Origin: Diaporthe sp. PMI_573
Taxonomy: Eukaryota > Ascomycota > Sordariomycetes > Diaporthales > Diaporthaceae
Direction: 5' to 3'
Length of the DNA: 64,000 bases
Assembly (NCBI GenBank): GCA_021399435.1
Contig: JAJTUP010000062.1
Span: forward strand, 124,001 to 188,000
In this document: positions 1 through 11,591 of the stretch, piece by piece
Layout of the letters: each line of letters opens with the position of its first letter
Numbering within the stretch: the first letter of the stretch is position 1
The notes under the pieces: generated by a model
The model's input: the letters and a program-made list of their open reading frames with translations, nothing else
Told to the model about the DNA's origin: nothing
Databases searched by the model: none
Program-made: the position numbers and the translations under genes

Positions 1-859
1 CGTTGGCACCGCCCTCGGAGGCGGCGCCGATCAGGCATGGTGGCTCGAATGAGTGGAAGCCGTTTTGCTTGAGATACTCGACAAACAGGTCGCGCACGTT
101 CTCGCGGACAGTCTGGATGGCCTGCTGCAGCGGGGAGCGCTTGTGCATGACGATGTTGTCCAAGTGCGTCTCGAGGGTGGCGGACAGGCCGGGCGCAGCG
201 TCGCCGATGCTCAGCTCCTGCATCTTGCCGTCGACGTCGAAGCTGCTGATGGCAGCGTTGGACGCAGCGAGGGTCAGGCCCAAGACCTCGGGGCCGCGGG
301 CAATGCAGTAGATCTTGGTGATGTGGAGCTCGTAGTTGGAGACCTTGCAGCTCTTGACAGGCTCCAGTGGCTTCGCGACGGTGGCCTCGACGGCGACGTA
401 GCTCTCTAGGCTGACAGAGCCGACCCACTTGGCCATCTGCTTGGACACGGGCGTGCCCTCTGCGGACGCGGTGACGATACCCTGAATACTCCAGTCCTCG
501 GCCTCGCGCAGCTCGACGAAGCACATCTTGGCTCCCTGCATCCGGCTCTGCTGGATCCAGGCGCGCAGCTTGACCGTCTTGCCGAGGTGCTCATCACCGT
601 AATTCCTCAAAGGGACCTTCTCGCCGCCGAGCTTCACCACGTCGCGGTCGCCGTAGTTGTCCTTGGCCTTGTCATCGGCGGCCTCCTTGGAAGCGGCTGC
701 AGCGCGTTGGGCCTCGAGCTCGGCGGCGCGCTTAGCCTTCTCTGCCTCCTTCTTCGCCTTCTGCTCGGCCTTCTTCAGGGCCTTCTTTGAGGGGCCGGCC
801 TCGCCCTCGGCACCGCCTTCAGCGGCAGGGGCGGGCTTCTGCTCTGGGTTGTCGGCCAT
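1..859 (-). CDS. DPS1: Aspartyl-tRNA synthetase, cytosolic (N-terminal part, cut by window edge)
   Basis: Charges tRNA-Asp with aspartate in the cytosol. The ATG is at 859 and the frame stays open for 286 codons to the window edge with no intron. Residues about 20-55 form a Lys/Ala/Glu-rich helical extension, typical of fungal and animal AspRS and thought to bind tRNA. An OB-fold anticodon-binding domain follows (KTVKLRAWIQQSRMQG..., about 85-200). The class II core begins at about 235 with VMHKRSPLQQAI and reaches EPPCLIGAASEGGAN, the motif 1 region with the SEGGAN signature of eukaryotic/archaeal AspRS. Motifs 2 and 3 lie outside the window. The lack of a presequence argues for the cytosolic rather than mitochondrial enzyme. 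The family assignment is firm; the gene symbol is the yeast name. Confidence 0.93.
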   Translation of the reverse strand, partial: MADNPEQKPAPAAEGGAEGEAGPSKKALKKAEQKAKKEAEKAKRAAELEAQRAAAASKEAADDKAKDNYGDRDVVKLGGEKVPLRNYGDEHLGKTVKLRAWIQQSRMQGAKMCFVELREAEDWSIQGIVTASAEGTPVSKQMAKWVGSVSLESYVAVEATVAKPLEPVKSCKVSNYELHITKIYCIARGPEVLGLTLAASNAAISSFDVDGKMQELSIGDAAPGLSATLETHLDNIVMHKRSPLQQAIQTVRENVRDLFVEYLKQNGFHSFEPPCLIGAASEGGAN

Positions 860-2126
860 GATGGTTGGTGGTATGATGGTGTCTCGTCTTGCTGGGGGCT
901 GTGTGCAGACAAGAGGGTCAGTAATTGTGGCAAGTCGACGGCTTGGAGGCTCCACACCCACCCTTGCTATCTATCACCTTACCGGCACAACTTGTGCAGC
1001 CTGGGTCGGTCTGGCTTATGTGCGTTGCTCTAATAGCTCTGCCTTGAAGGACCGCTGGGAGCTTGGTGGGCAGGTGCCTGGGCAAAGGAAGTGTGGAACG
1101 GGACCAGGACAGGACGGAGGGGACTACGTCCAGGTGAGCAAGGGCACACGGGGGCATATAATACCTCTCAACAACTCCAATGGTGTCACGGAACCCAATG
1201 GTGGTCTGACTCAATCGGCCAAGAAGGATCCTTCCAAGATGCTCGTGGTGTTGCGGTGGTGACAGAAACCGCATGCCTTTTTCCCGAGGGGTAAATTTTG
1301 AGGACCATGCCAAAGTCAAGGTCGAGGTGGGGTCAAGCGGGAGCTGCCCCCCGCGGGCAAGACCGTGGGTGGTGGTGTGAGTCCACCCCCTCTCATTGGG
1401 CTCGGTCGACAGCCCACACGCCGATGTATCAGACACAGGCTGTAAATAATTTAACGGGATTTCCCGAGCCCAGAAGCATATGAAGCAAGCCTGTAGAAAC
1501 GACGTCCCAAGAGGTAAGGAGGGCCTTGTGCTGTGTATAAGAGTCATCCGGAGTGATGCTCCATGTCGCCGGAAAATTCGACGCTTCGTGGAGTGGTGGA
1601 CCTTCCGGTTGCATCTGGCGAGAGACTCTAGACTTGAACAGACTTAATGACCGCCAGCCATCCAACGCAAGACATGCCAAGGCTGGCAAGGATTAAGGTG
1701 GAATATTCAATACATCTGCGAGACAACACAAATTCATTAATCCGTCCATATGATGCCATCGCTTGTCGTCTCAATGCCCTTTGGAAAATAGCGTTTTGCC
1801 AACCAACACCTAAATGGAGCAGGGCGAGAAGCCAGCGGTCGCGAGCATTCCCAGGCGTCTCGAACAAGCCAGAGCCAAAACCAGCTCTTTGCAGTCATGA
1901 TGCTCATGATGAACCCTTCCTTCGCTATGCCAAAGAGAAATCCGCCGCTCAAAAGATCCGAGCTCTTCGCAAGCGGCACGACAGCACGACAGCACAACAG
2001 CACAACAAGCAGCACAGTGACTAGCCAATCACCAGCCCCAGTCACCCTCCGTCTCGCTCTGCAAATTCACCGTCCAAAAGCAACAGCCATCCTTACACCC
2101 TTGACGCTCTTGGAGTCCTTTTGGAA
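860..2126. other. Intergenic: promoter side of AspRS, 3' side of Raptor gene
   Basis: No supportable gene. The stretch holds the 5' flank of the AspRS gene and the 3' flank of the Raptor gene. A 209-codon open frame on the minus strand (918-1547) has no recognisable domain and the composition of translated non-coding DNA. No tRNA-like cloverleaf was seen. Confidence 0.6.
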
Positions 2127-5100
2127 TTAGATATTCGTGCCGAATGCCGGCTCGTTTGTACAACTGAAAACGTTGATGTGGTGGTCACCCCTTGCTGCGG
2201 CGCCCATGACCATGCGATGTGGGTGGAAGGCAGTTGCCGAGATGGGTGAGCCGCGGTTCTGTCCCAGGAAGCTCGAGTAAGGTTCTGAGCGTGAGAGCTC
2301 CTTGCCGTGGAAGTTGAAGACCTTGACGATGTGGGCCGAGGTGCCGCTGCAAGTCAAGACATCAGCATTGCATTCAGACACGCGCATGCGCAACCTGCTC
2401 CGAGCTTTGAGGGAGGCTGTGTTGGGGGGGGGGAGGGGGGATCAAGAGAGGTTTGCTTAGCAACTTACACAGAGAAGACCGGCAAGTGCTCATGGACACT
2501 CGCCGTCCTCAGAACGTCCTTTGTCGTTTGGAACACCTTTAACGGCTGATCCTTGCGGATGTCCCACAGCCGGACCTTTCCATTCCTGGACGCTGAGACG
2601 AGCTCTCTCTGTCCGCCTCGCTGCATGTGCACGCTGCGTATCCACTGCCTGTCAGGCTCGTCCTTCCACTTTCGAACCATTGCGTCTTGCGGCTTCAGCC
2701 TTGGGTCAAACACACGTACGGCCCCGTCACCAAAACCAGCAACAAATATGTTGCCTGTCATCTGGTCCGAGGTCAAGGATGTGACGCAGCTGCCCGACCG
2801 CGCGGGTATATCCATGATGCACGTCTCCGAGCTGGCGTTCCACACGCGTATCACCCGCACGTCGCCCGCAACCAGGACCGTACCGTTGACCTGAAGCCAG
2901 TCAAAAACCATGCCCGAGTTGACGTTGCTCGCGACCATGTGTGTCAATGCTCGCCACGAAGAGGCGAGCTCCGGCTTCTTGTTCTTGAGGTGGGCTTCGT
3001 CGTCCGATGGAGCATAGTTTCGGTACATCCGTATGACACCATCCGAAGAGCCGGTCATGAGGAACGCCTGGTCGTCCTCGTTGATGAACTTGATGTCGCT
3101 GATCTTGGAGCCCTCTGGGTTGCCATTTGAGAACCTACTCTTTCGCCTTTGCAGCTTCCAATCCCAGACATAGACAGTGTTGGCGTCGTCAGCGACGGCC
3201 AGATGATCCTCAAACTGATGAAACGTCATCTTTGAGGGCTGAGCGCCGTTATTGATGAGAGCCAATTGTTGATTCCATTTGTGCGACCCGGCATGGGACT
3301 TCTGAGGCTGTGTCTCCCGGAGGATGCTCTCGTTTCTTGACCGTCTCCACAGCCGCGCGTTGTACTCTACGCTGCCAGGTTCCTCTGCTTCGTTAGGCTT
3401 CATTTGCGGCTCCCTGAAATACTCGATTGACCAGTCCAGGAAACCACTCGGCAATGGGAGCGCCGGAATCTCCTTCATGTCGCGTTCCTCAAACCCTGCG
3501 GAGACAGGTTCTTCTGCAACGTGATAATTGGCAGGCGCCTGAGATTGCTCGTTTTGTTCCGGAGGAGCATCGGGAAGACCTGTCCTGTTCCTCAGAGAGC
3601 CTGTTCTGGAGGCGGATTGCGAGGGTGCTGGTGTGGCCAATGCGTTGAGGTTGTCCGCAACGGATCCCAGCCCAAAGATCGTGCTGAAGGTCCTCTTCAG
3701 CAGACCCGGAGAAGCGGGCACTGACGTATCGGAGGCCACTGACATGTTGGTATTGGTCCGCTGGTGAGAAGGCTGGTTCTTCATGAAGGTACGCTTCGTC
3801 CGACGTTGTATCTCCTCCATAAGGTTCTGCGCTTGCGCGCCGACAGCAGAGTGGAGCAGTGTGTTGTGCACGTAGTCCGTGACGATGGTCGCATCGTTTT
3901 GCACTTCAGGATGGGGATCCACGCTCATAATCATGATGTGTTTCCAGGCGGCTGCGATGACGGTGTTGTTCGAGAAACCCTCCGCCTGAGGCTTGATGGA
4001 GCCGTCCTTGTCACGATTTGCTGGCCGTGCGTAATGCAGCAGCATGTTCTGCCGATCGAAGACATCATCTCTTGGCGGGTAGAGCAGGTATTCCCTTTCC
4101 TCCAGCAGGTGCTCGTAGGCTGTGACCACAAACTTGCTCTCGTACCGGAGGACAAAGTGGGACAAAAACACTAGCAGCTCCCGCCGCACCATCGGACTCC
4201 CATCGTTGGTCATGTCTAGCAGCGTCCATGTTATCGCTTCCTCTATCCTTTGCACTTCGGCAGTCAAGTCTGGGATACCGATGAAGGTCGTCATCGCAAC
4301 GAGCATAGCCGCTCGAACTTCGCAGCACTGGTCTTTGGTCAAAGCGGAAAGCTTCGTGGGTGCGCCCTCCCTGATCCCCCGCCACTTCGCCTCCGGCATC
4401 TTCAGCCAAAGCTGGCTCAGGCACAAACATGACCATTGTCGCAACAGAGGGTTGTCCTCGTTCTGCAGATAGTGCAGACAGTACGACATGATGTCGGTTT
4501 GGTTGCAGACGACTTGGCCAGGCTTGTAGTCCTTGCAGAGCATAGCCAGAATGAATGCGCACATGGCCTTATGCTCATCGCTGTTGGTCACCACGAGCAC
4601 CTCTGAAGGCTTCAATATCTGTGCGAAGTAGTTGTAACCACTGTCCTTGATCAAGTCTTGTTGGCACGTGATGTCAACAGCGAGCACACGGGTCCAGATG
4701 TAAACCATGACCGGTTTCAGCTCCGCGTGGGTCGATTGGAGCAACTTGAGCACGTAAGGGAAGATGCCGATGCTGAGTGAAAGTTGAACTGCCCAAGGAC
4801 CGAGGTCCAAGAATCTGCCGAGCAAAATCAGCGCCCTGACCCTGTGTTGCTGGCTCAGCAGTACCTGCAGGACAACAGGTAGCTGCTCTGGGGGCTTCTG
4901 CAACATGGCATCTCCTCTTGTGAGGTAGACATCGAAGGCCGACAATTGGTCGGTGAAGAACGTCGAGCTCTGGTATTCATATTCGATGCCCTCCGTCTCC
5001 TTTCTCTCCAAGGCCGGTAGTTGAGAGAGTGCCATGTCCACGGCCAAGTCCCAGCTATCCCACAAGGGGTGATTGTGGGTATCCGGCAGCTTTGGATATG

Positions 5101-6834
5101 ATTCAGGGTGGCAGCCATATACTGACATAATCCTCTGAGCCAGGAGGAAGTTGCGGAACAGGGCGGCGACCATGAGGTCCTGCCTGAAGAATTTCCTGAA
5201 GAGGTGCCGTGGAAGTACCGTCCAGGCGATAGTGTCTGTGATGGCAGTGAAGATCCAATTAAGCTCGCCCAGCGGAGTGCGTCTCTCTTGAAGACGGCCC
5301 GGGAGCTTCTTCGCTCGTTCAGGTGTCAACTCCTTGTTGAGCGGATTCTGAAGGGCAAAAAACCACAGCGCCATTTCTATTGGCGTGGTCAAACATGAAG
5401 TGAACAGGTCCGCGGGAAGCTGTGGATTTGTCGGCAGGTTCTCCTTGACCGCGCAAGCGGCCAGATGGATGTAGGGCCTGAAATTTGCCTTTTCGTAATT
5501 TGAGTCGCGGGCGGCCAGTTCCTCCTGTTCCTGCTCATGCTTCTCGACGAACCGGTGATAGTTGCTCAAGATGTTGCCAGCCTCGGAGCAGTCCCAGACG
5601 AATATCGTGGGCGCAGATAGCCACTGCTGGAGGTCATATAATGACACTGGAATATACTGGGTATAGTTCTTGTTGAAAACCCATATTTCCCCCGATGCCG
5701 TCGGTTTCGGCACCCCGTGACCATTGTAGTGCAGCAAGACTCGCTCGTCCTTCGCATTTCGACGCAAGGAGATGCAGAACTTCTTGGTCTCCTCGACAGA
5801 TGGATCCAAGTATTGCTTGTATCTTGTCCTGATGGCGAGTGTCTCGTATTGCCCCTGCAGTGTCTTGCCGATATTCTCCAATGCCTTTTGGACTGGCGGA
5901 ACTGTCGGGTCCTGCCACGCCTCCAACTTGGCGCCCGGATTTGTCTTCAACTGGTCTGGAGGCTCGACACCGATGTTCAGACACACAGCAAGGGCCGCAG
6001 AGACTGTTTTCAGACGATCTCGCATTCGCCAATCCTGGATATTGAACGGCTCTGCCTTTGGTTTCCCCGTCGTCTCGTGCCTCTTGTCTGTGAAATACAT
6101 GTACCAGCCCTGGGAATGATTGAACGGATTAGCATGTGTTCGCGGTAACCGGAGAGGTAACTTAAGCGCGGGTTCCATCTTGGACGCGACGGCCAGAGAT
6201 CTACGGTCGGTCCAGAATCGCACAACGGTGCTAGTCCACCCAAGACACGCGAAAACTGGCTGTCGGTCACATCGAGCAAGGAGGACTCCCACGGCTTGGA
6301 CACAGCACTTCTGCAGACCTGCAAGGCGGGGGTCGTACCTGCCGTGAGAGCGGACACTGGAGCGAGGGAAGCTACGAGAGGAACTGCACAGGGGCTAGGT
6401 TGCGATGCGGTAGGGGAGGAGACACCCACATTAGCAAGCTGGGATATTATGTCCTCGCTCTGGTAGTGTCCGTCGAAGCCGTGCCGGGTGCCAAAGTCTT
6501 CAGCAAACGCTACCGTCTGCTCATCGTTGGAAGAGTCGGTGCTGGTATCTACGTGTAATCCTCGGGAGGGGTGATCGCTCTTGGACCTCATCAGCGGCGG
6601 CTTCTTTGGCCTGTCTCGGGCCTGGGGGACGTCGGCGACGTGCGCGCCATTGGGCTTGTTGTTGTCGTCGCCCGGGGCGCTCGAGGGCCGCTTGTGATTG
6701 CTCGTCGAGTTGCGGCGGGGATGTCCGTTTTCTGTCTGCGGGCGCGGCGCGATGGACTTTGGCTGGGGGTCGGGGCGGGTGGCGGCCAGGTTGTTGACGC
6801 CGGCACCCGAAGAGGTGCGTACGGCGGTAGGCAT
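2127..6834 (-). CDS. KOG1: Raptor homologue (Kog1/Mip1), TORC1 scaffold subunit
   Basis: Regulatory subunit of TOR complex 1; presents substrates to the TOR kinase and acts mainly at vacuolar membranes. Exons on the minus strand: 6834-6430, 6109-2469, 2346-2127, giving 1421 residues. Residues 1-135 are a disordered, Ser/Pro-rich leader ending HGFDGHYQSEDIISQLAN. The Raptor N-terminal caspase-like domain starts at GWYMYFTDKRHETTG (136) and keeps the family's His-Cys pair (NGHG, His266; WDCSEAG, Cys309). HEAT-type helical repeats span roughly 350-850, then a low-complexity linker. WD40 repeats from about 1040 run to the last exon. Intron 1 (6110-6429, 320 bp) is long for this locus and has a GTGGGT donor; intron 2 (2347-2468) has GTAAGT. 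Both junctions restore the conserved protein. The start is the first ATG of the open frame. Identity is secure. Confidence 0.95.
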
Positions 6835-6938
6835 GGTGCCTGGGCTTCGATGGTGGATGACGGAAGCTCTTTAGGGGCGTGCCAGGGTGGTTGACCGCGA
6901 GGACTGGTGGGGAGGAGAGAGGGAGGGACCGGGGGGGG

Positions 6939-6939
<1 letters not shown>

Positions 6940-6971
<32 letters not shown>

Positions 6972-6972
6972 C
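6940..6972. repeat. GA dinucleotide microsatellite
   Basis: A run of GA units with one AAA interruption, preceded by a short G tract. It lies just upstream of the Raptor start, in its probable promoter. Confidence 0.9.
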
Positions 6973-9900
6973 TATTGGGATAGGTCTCCGCGAGAGGCGA
7001 GCAGGCTAGTGGGCGGTGTGGTGTCGTTGACCGAGTTGAGTCGTGACCACGGTCATAAGAGAGGCGACCTGTATTGCAAGTCGACCATCCTCGGGAGGGG
7101 TATCAAAGACCTCTCGTGTCGCCCACAGCGGCAGCGAGCGGTGCGGTGCGGTGCAATGAGGTATGAATGAATCCTCAGACGCTCGAGTCGTATGGAGATG
7201 CGGTGCGGTGCGGCTCGGTTCTGGATGACCACACGCGACGACGATGGGTTGCAGTCTAGTTGTGGTGTCGGCCTGGTTGGAAATCACACGGGAAGTTTTG
7301 GCTAGACAGCTAGAGTGGGTGGGCAGCTGTCCCCGCGCCGCACCGGATGCCCGATAGTGCATCTGCGACTGCGAGGCTGCAAGGCACGGCACGGCAGACT
7401 AAGCGCAGACGGGCACACGGCCGTGTGGGATGTCTACTCAAACAATGTTGTATGTAGACTTGGAATTCCAGAGAGAAAAGATCTGAAGGCTCGGAAGGCC
7501 GTGGCCCAAACCAGCTGGTCGACGGTGACAATTTCAACGCGATCCCAAAACACACTACACACTACACACCGAAGCATGTGAAGTGCCCAAAGTCAATGGG
7601 CGAGCAGACTCGACCTTGCGCAAACCGGCATTGGCGCACCAAGCAGCTGCATCTCCCAAGAATCCTGGGGTCGGTGCTGGGGAAGAGCAGCCCGCTGGCC
7701 CAGTTGGCCCAGTTCCTCGGCACGACGGCCACCCCCAACTCGGCAGCCAGCCAGCCACTCGCAAACCTTGAAATTCTAGTGCTGAGTCAGAGCCATGAGT
7801 TCACTCCCAAATCTTCCTATCCCGTCGTATCGATAACGATGGGAGCTGCCGCTGCCATCAGCTTGCCAATAGTAGTGTAGCCCGTGCCCCTCTGGTGCTT
7901 CGAGAAGCATTCCGCCAAGCTTGCTGTGTGATGGAGGATCCGTCTTGTCCACCACGGTATCCTTGTCCTCTGTCAAGAGGCGGCCCATCTCTCACAACCA
8001 AGAGGATCCAGCTGCCTGCCAAGTTGCCTATCAAGCTGCCCGGTGTCGCCATCACTGATATGCCGTGCGCAAGAAGCTATGAGACACCGCCGCTTGCCTT
8101 CAGTAGGTTTCTGCCGAGTGCATAGACTTCTGGTGACATCATCCTGCTCACAGGTCATCTTGAGATAAACTCAAGATCATGTCAGCCTCTCCCTGGGACC
8201 AGACGCGACATAAATCCAATTTTCCAGCCCTCCGTTCAACCCAGGGTGTCCCACTCCCAATCGAGGGCAGTTACCACACTTGTGGTTCTACGGCTCACAA
8301 GGCCCATCACAGCGGAATGACGTGTTCAGCAATGTTTATACGAAGCTCGTCCCTAGCATCGACCCTCCACCACGACAGTGATGTTGATACCGTAACATTG
8401 GGCATTGGGTCGGGGGCGGCGGGTTTCTGTCTTGCACCTCAAGTGAAGTCTCGGGGCCTTGCTCGGGGCCTTTATACACAGTAGTGTTGTTTACATATAA
8501 GGTTCCGGGGCGTTAATCGTTAATCGCAGTGGCTATTGCCCCCGCGAATATGCCACGTGAAACGGGCAATACGCTATAGTTGACTTGGATAAGTCGCCGC
8601 GTGGAGCTGAAGCCAGATTCCAGCCATCAAGTTCGAATTCCGAGTGATGGGGTTGTCTTCGCTGCACCATCCCGCGACCTGGTAACACACCGAATGGACA
8701 GATGACGGTCCACTGTCCACTATCCACGTGGACGGAGGTTGGCGAACCAGATCGCCACTGTTTCGTTGGGTTAGGCGATCGGTGAAGGTTTTCCGGAATG
8801 CTCGTCCTCCTATACTCAGTGACGGCCCGGGACACCTGAAACGCGCGGCGGGTGTGCTAGAGCCCACAACACGCAGGTACCAGTTTCCAACAATCGCGCC
8901 GGTGGTATCAAATCCGCAGGCCTGCAGGCCGCGATTATCAAGGAATGCCCGCGTTCGGGAGCAAGGGTCAGGCTGGAACAGTCCGATGCGGCTCATCTTC
9001 AGGACTCGCAGTCGATCCGGACCCGGACGAAACACCGGTGATAGCAGTGGAACGGCGCGCAGCAGCACTGCACATCGCATGCTTGAGAGGGCGTGAGAGG
9101 AGTTGAGATGGGGTCCGGTCACCCTGGGATCGACAAGAGATATGCGGGTGCCTGACTCCGAGGGCGGCTCGAAGATGGGATGGCCATGCTGTCAAGGGCG
9201 ATACGGTGATACGTCTTTGCATATAACCACAGACCTATAGCCCAGGTCTGCTGGTCCTGAACGCGAGATCACCATCTGAACGCAGCTTGATGTGGAGGTC
9301 CAGGCTGAGCGCGGGCAGCGAGTGAGGTTGTCGTGCTCTCATCTGCAGGCATCCCTAGACCCAGCCAGAGGCGAACTGATGGCCCAGAGACAGGGCGCCC
9401 AGGCTGTCGGGGGCACACTGGCGCCGTCGGATTTTATCAGGTCGATGGGATGGAGTTGCGAATTTCGGCACAGCGGACGCGAGTGGGTACGGGGAGGAGC
9501 CTGTTGGGTTGCCGGTTGCCCTGGCTGGGCCATTTTGTAGTGCACCCCTGACGGATACCCGACCAGCAAAATTTCCGAAGGGCTCCCAAGGCTGAACGTT
9601 GCGCTCGCTCTCCGTAGACGCTTGAGCCCCTTTTGTTGGTCCCTCCATAGCGTCATCCGGATACAAGCGACAAGATAGCCTGTTGTCTTGGAGCGGGATG
9701 TGGTCGCGGGTGGCCAAAAGCTGACATTCAGGGCCACGGCTTGATAGTCAGTCAATCCAAGCACATGGTGGGTGCTGGCCGGGCCCCCAAGCGAGGGCAA
9801 AAGGAGCTGGCTGTGTGCGCCTGAGTGAAACAAGATCACCACCACTTGTTTTCATTACACCGCATCGCACCGCCTTTTGGGGTCCAAAACCCACCCAAAG

Positions 9901-10495
9901 GATCGAGTGGTAACGCAGCCGGGGACTGTCTATAGAACCGCAGCGGGTCGAGCCAGAAGCAGCCGACCCTCCTTCCTCATCAAAGCAGCCTTGTCTGACA
10001 GGCTGGGCTTATTATAGAAACAAGAGGCCGGCGGCGATGAGCCGCTAGCAACGAGAGCGGATGGTGTGGTGCGGTGCGGTGCTGAAGACGGCAGTCAAAG
10101 GAGGCGATGTGCCCCTCCCTTGCTGTTCTGGTATCGTACAGTGTACTCGAAATCAGAAGCGAGTACTGTGCAGGGCAGCACACACAGGTTCTGGCGTTTC
10201 CCCACGCAGCAACCCCGATTGGGACATGACCATGGTGCTTCGACGGTGCTTGGAAGGGCGACAAGGAGCAGAAGGAAGATGGCACTCCTCATTGGTCAGG
10301 CGTGGCCGCCTCACCCCCGTTTTTTGATCACCACAGGTCCAGCTGGTACTGTCATCTTCCTCAGTGCGGCCGGCCACTGTGGTCGAGGAGCATCATACCA
10401 AGGTACATAACTTAGGTAGGCAGGTCCCTAGGAGGTGTAGAATGCCCGGTGCAAGCTGTCCGGCCTGTGCACATTACATTATATACCTGCTGTAG

Positions 10496-10518
10496 TACCT
10501 AGGTACCTAGGTAGGCAG
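10496..10518. repeat. Dispersed TACCTAGGTA palindrome, double copy
   Basis: Two overlapping copies of the 10-bp palindrome TACCTAGGTA followed by GGCAG. A degenerate version lies at 10400-10432. The same palindrome recurs at 10737, 36724, 45393 and 62451, always between genes. Confidence 0.85.
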
Positions 10519-11591
10519 ATAGCAGGACGTCGGGAGGAGCATGGACGTCGACGTGTGGGCGTGGGCGTGGACGTGGGCGTGGGCGTGGGCGTGCAGATGC
10601 TGCTGCAGGCAGCTCGGGCGGGCCCAGCCCTGCATCATTGTTATGCGCCTGCCATGCGTTATTAGACCTGGTCACCTACCACCTGCCGGCCTGCCGGCCT
10701 GGCCTGCCTTGCCCAGGGAACCAGGTACCTGCCGTGTACCTAGGTAGTTGCCCAATCTGCCCGTCTGCCCAAGCACAGCTTCCCATGCCGGCACCCTTTT
10801 CTCTTTTGGCCCGCCGCCGTGCCCGCCCCTAGCCCTGCTCTCTCGTGTCGCCTCCGCTGCACGCATTAGATCCTTATTCTTCTTGCTGCTTGTTACTGTG
10901 CTGCTGGCTCCCCTTTCACACCGGTTGACCTTTCCACAACCACCACGGCCGGCCGACCGACACGTCCTCCCATCGTCCCTCGACCTAGCCTATGCACGCA
11001 GCATGATGAACGAACGTTAACCTAATGACTTAGTTGCTCCTGTCATCCGGCCTTTTCTTTTGACCCTCCCTTGCTGTCCTTCTTGCTGTCCCCCTGCTCG
11101 GCTCCGTTGGGATCGGGCTCGCAACAGCTCCTCGCTGGCCCTGCGCTTTGCATCTCCCCGTTGTGTGTCGCCTTCTCTCGCCCGAGGCGGCACGCCCAAA
11201 ACTTGTCCCCCAAAAAATAAAGTGGGTGGTTGAGCCCGAATAATCAGAGACACGCCAACCGCCAACTTTCAACGGCTCCATCTGTGCACACCAATGTTCC
11301 CCCAGGCCCAGCCTTCGCCAGCCTCGATCATACTCTGCATTCCGCCGTCACCCTCTCGCCGCGGCCCTGACTGCTCCCGTGATCGCTCTCGCCCCCGCCG
11401 CTGCTCCTGCTCGTGCTCCTGCTCGCACGCCCACCCTGCATCCAGTCGCGCTGAGCCTCCCGCCCCGGCTCTCGGGCGCCTTTACGACAACCACGAATAG
11501 CCTACGGGCTGCACTCTGCCATCGACCTGGCCCTGGCCTTTCCGGCTCAAGTCGCATCGAGCATTTTGCGCCCGCGCTGTAGACAACAGCC

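Larger units (their letters stand above)
6835..11591. other. Long intergenic region between Raptor and Tea1 genes
   Basis: About 4.8 kb with no gene I can support. It holds a GA microsatellite (6940-6972), several GCGGT-type short repeats (about 7139-7210 and 10067-10085), TACCTAGGTA palindromes (10496-10518, 10737-10746) and a GTGGGC simple repeat (10556-10592). The last 500 bp are C/T-rich and probably hold the promoter and leader of the Tea1 gene. The open frames here (for example 8574-9122 and 9339-9845, both minus) overlap one another and show no domains. Confidence 0.6.

Noticed and set aside
918..1547. 209-codon minus-strand open frame upstream of AspRS
   Set aside because: No domain, Ser/Thr/Pro/Leu-heavy composition, covers the promoter area and overlaps other frames.
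2347..2468. Raptor intron 2 as a third introner-like copy (contains GAATGCAAT)
   Set aside because: Only a short shared block; length, ends and the remaining sequence do not align with the two 104-bp introns.
8574..9845. Overlapping 100-180-codon frames in the Raptor-Tea1 spacer
   Set aside because: Both strands are equally open, no motifs, no splice-linked partners.
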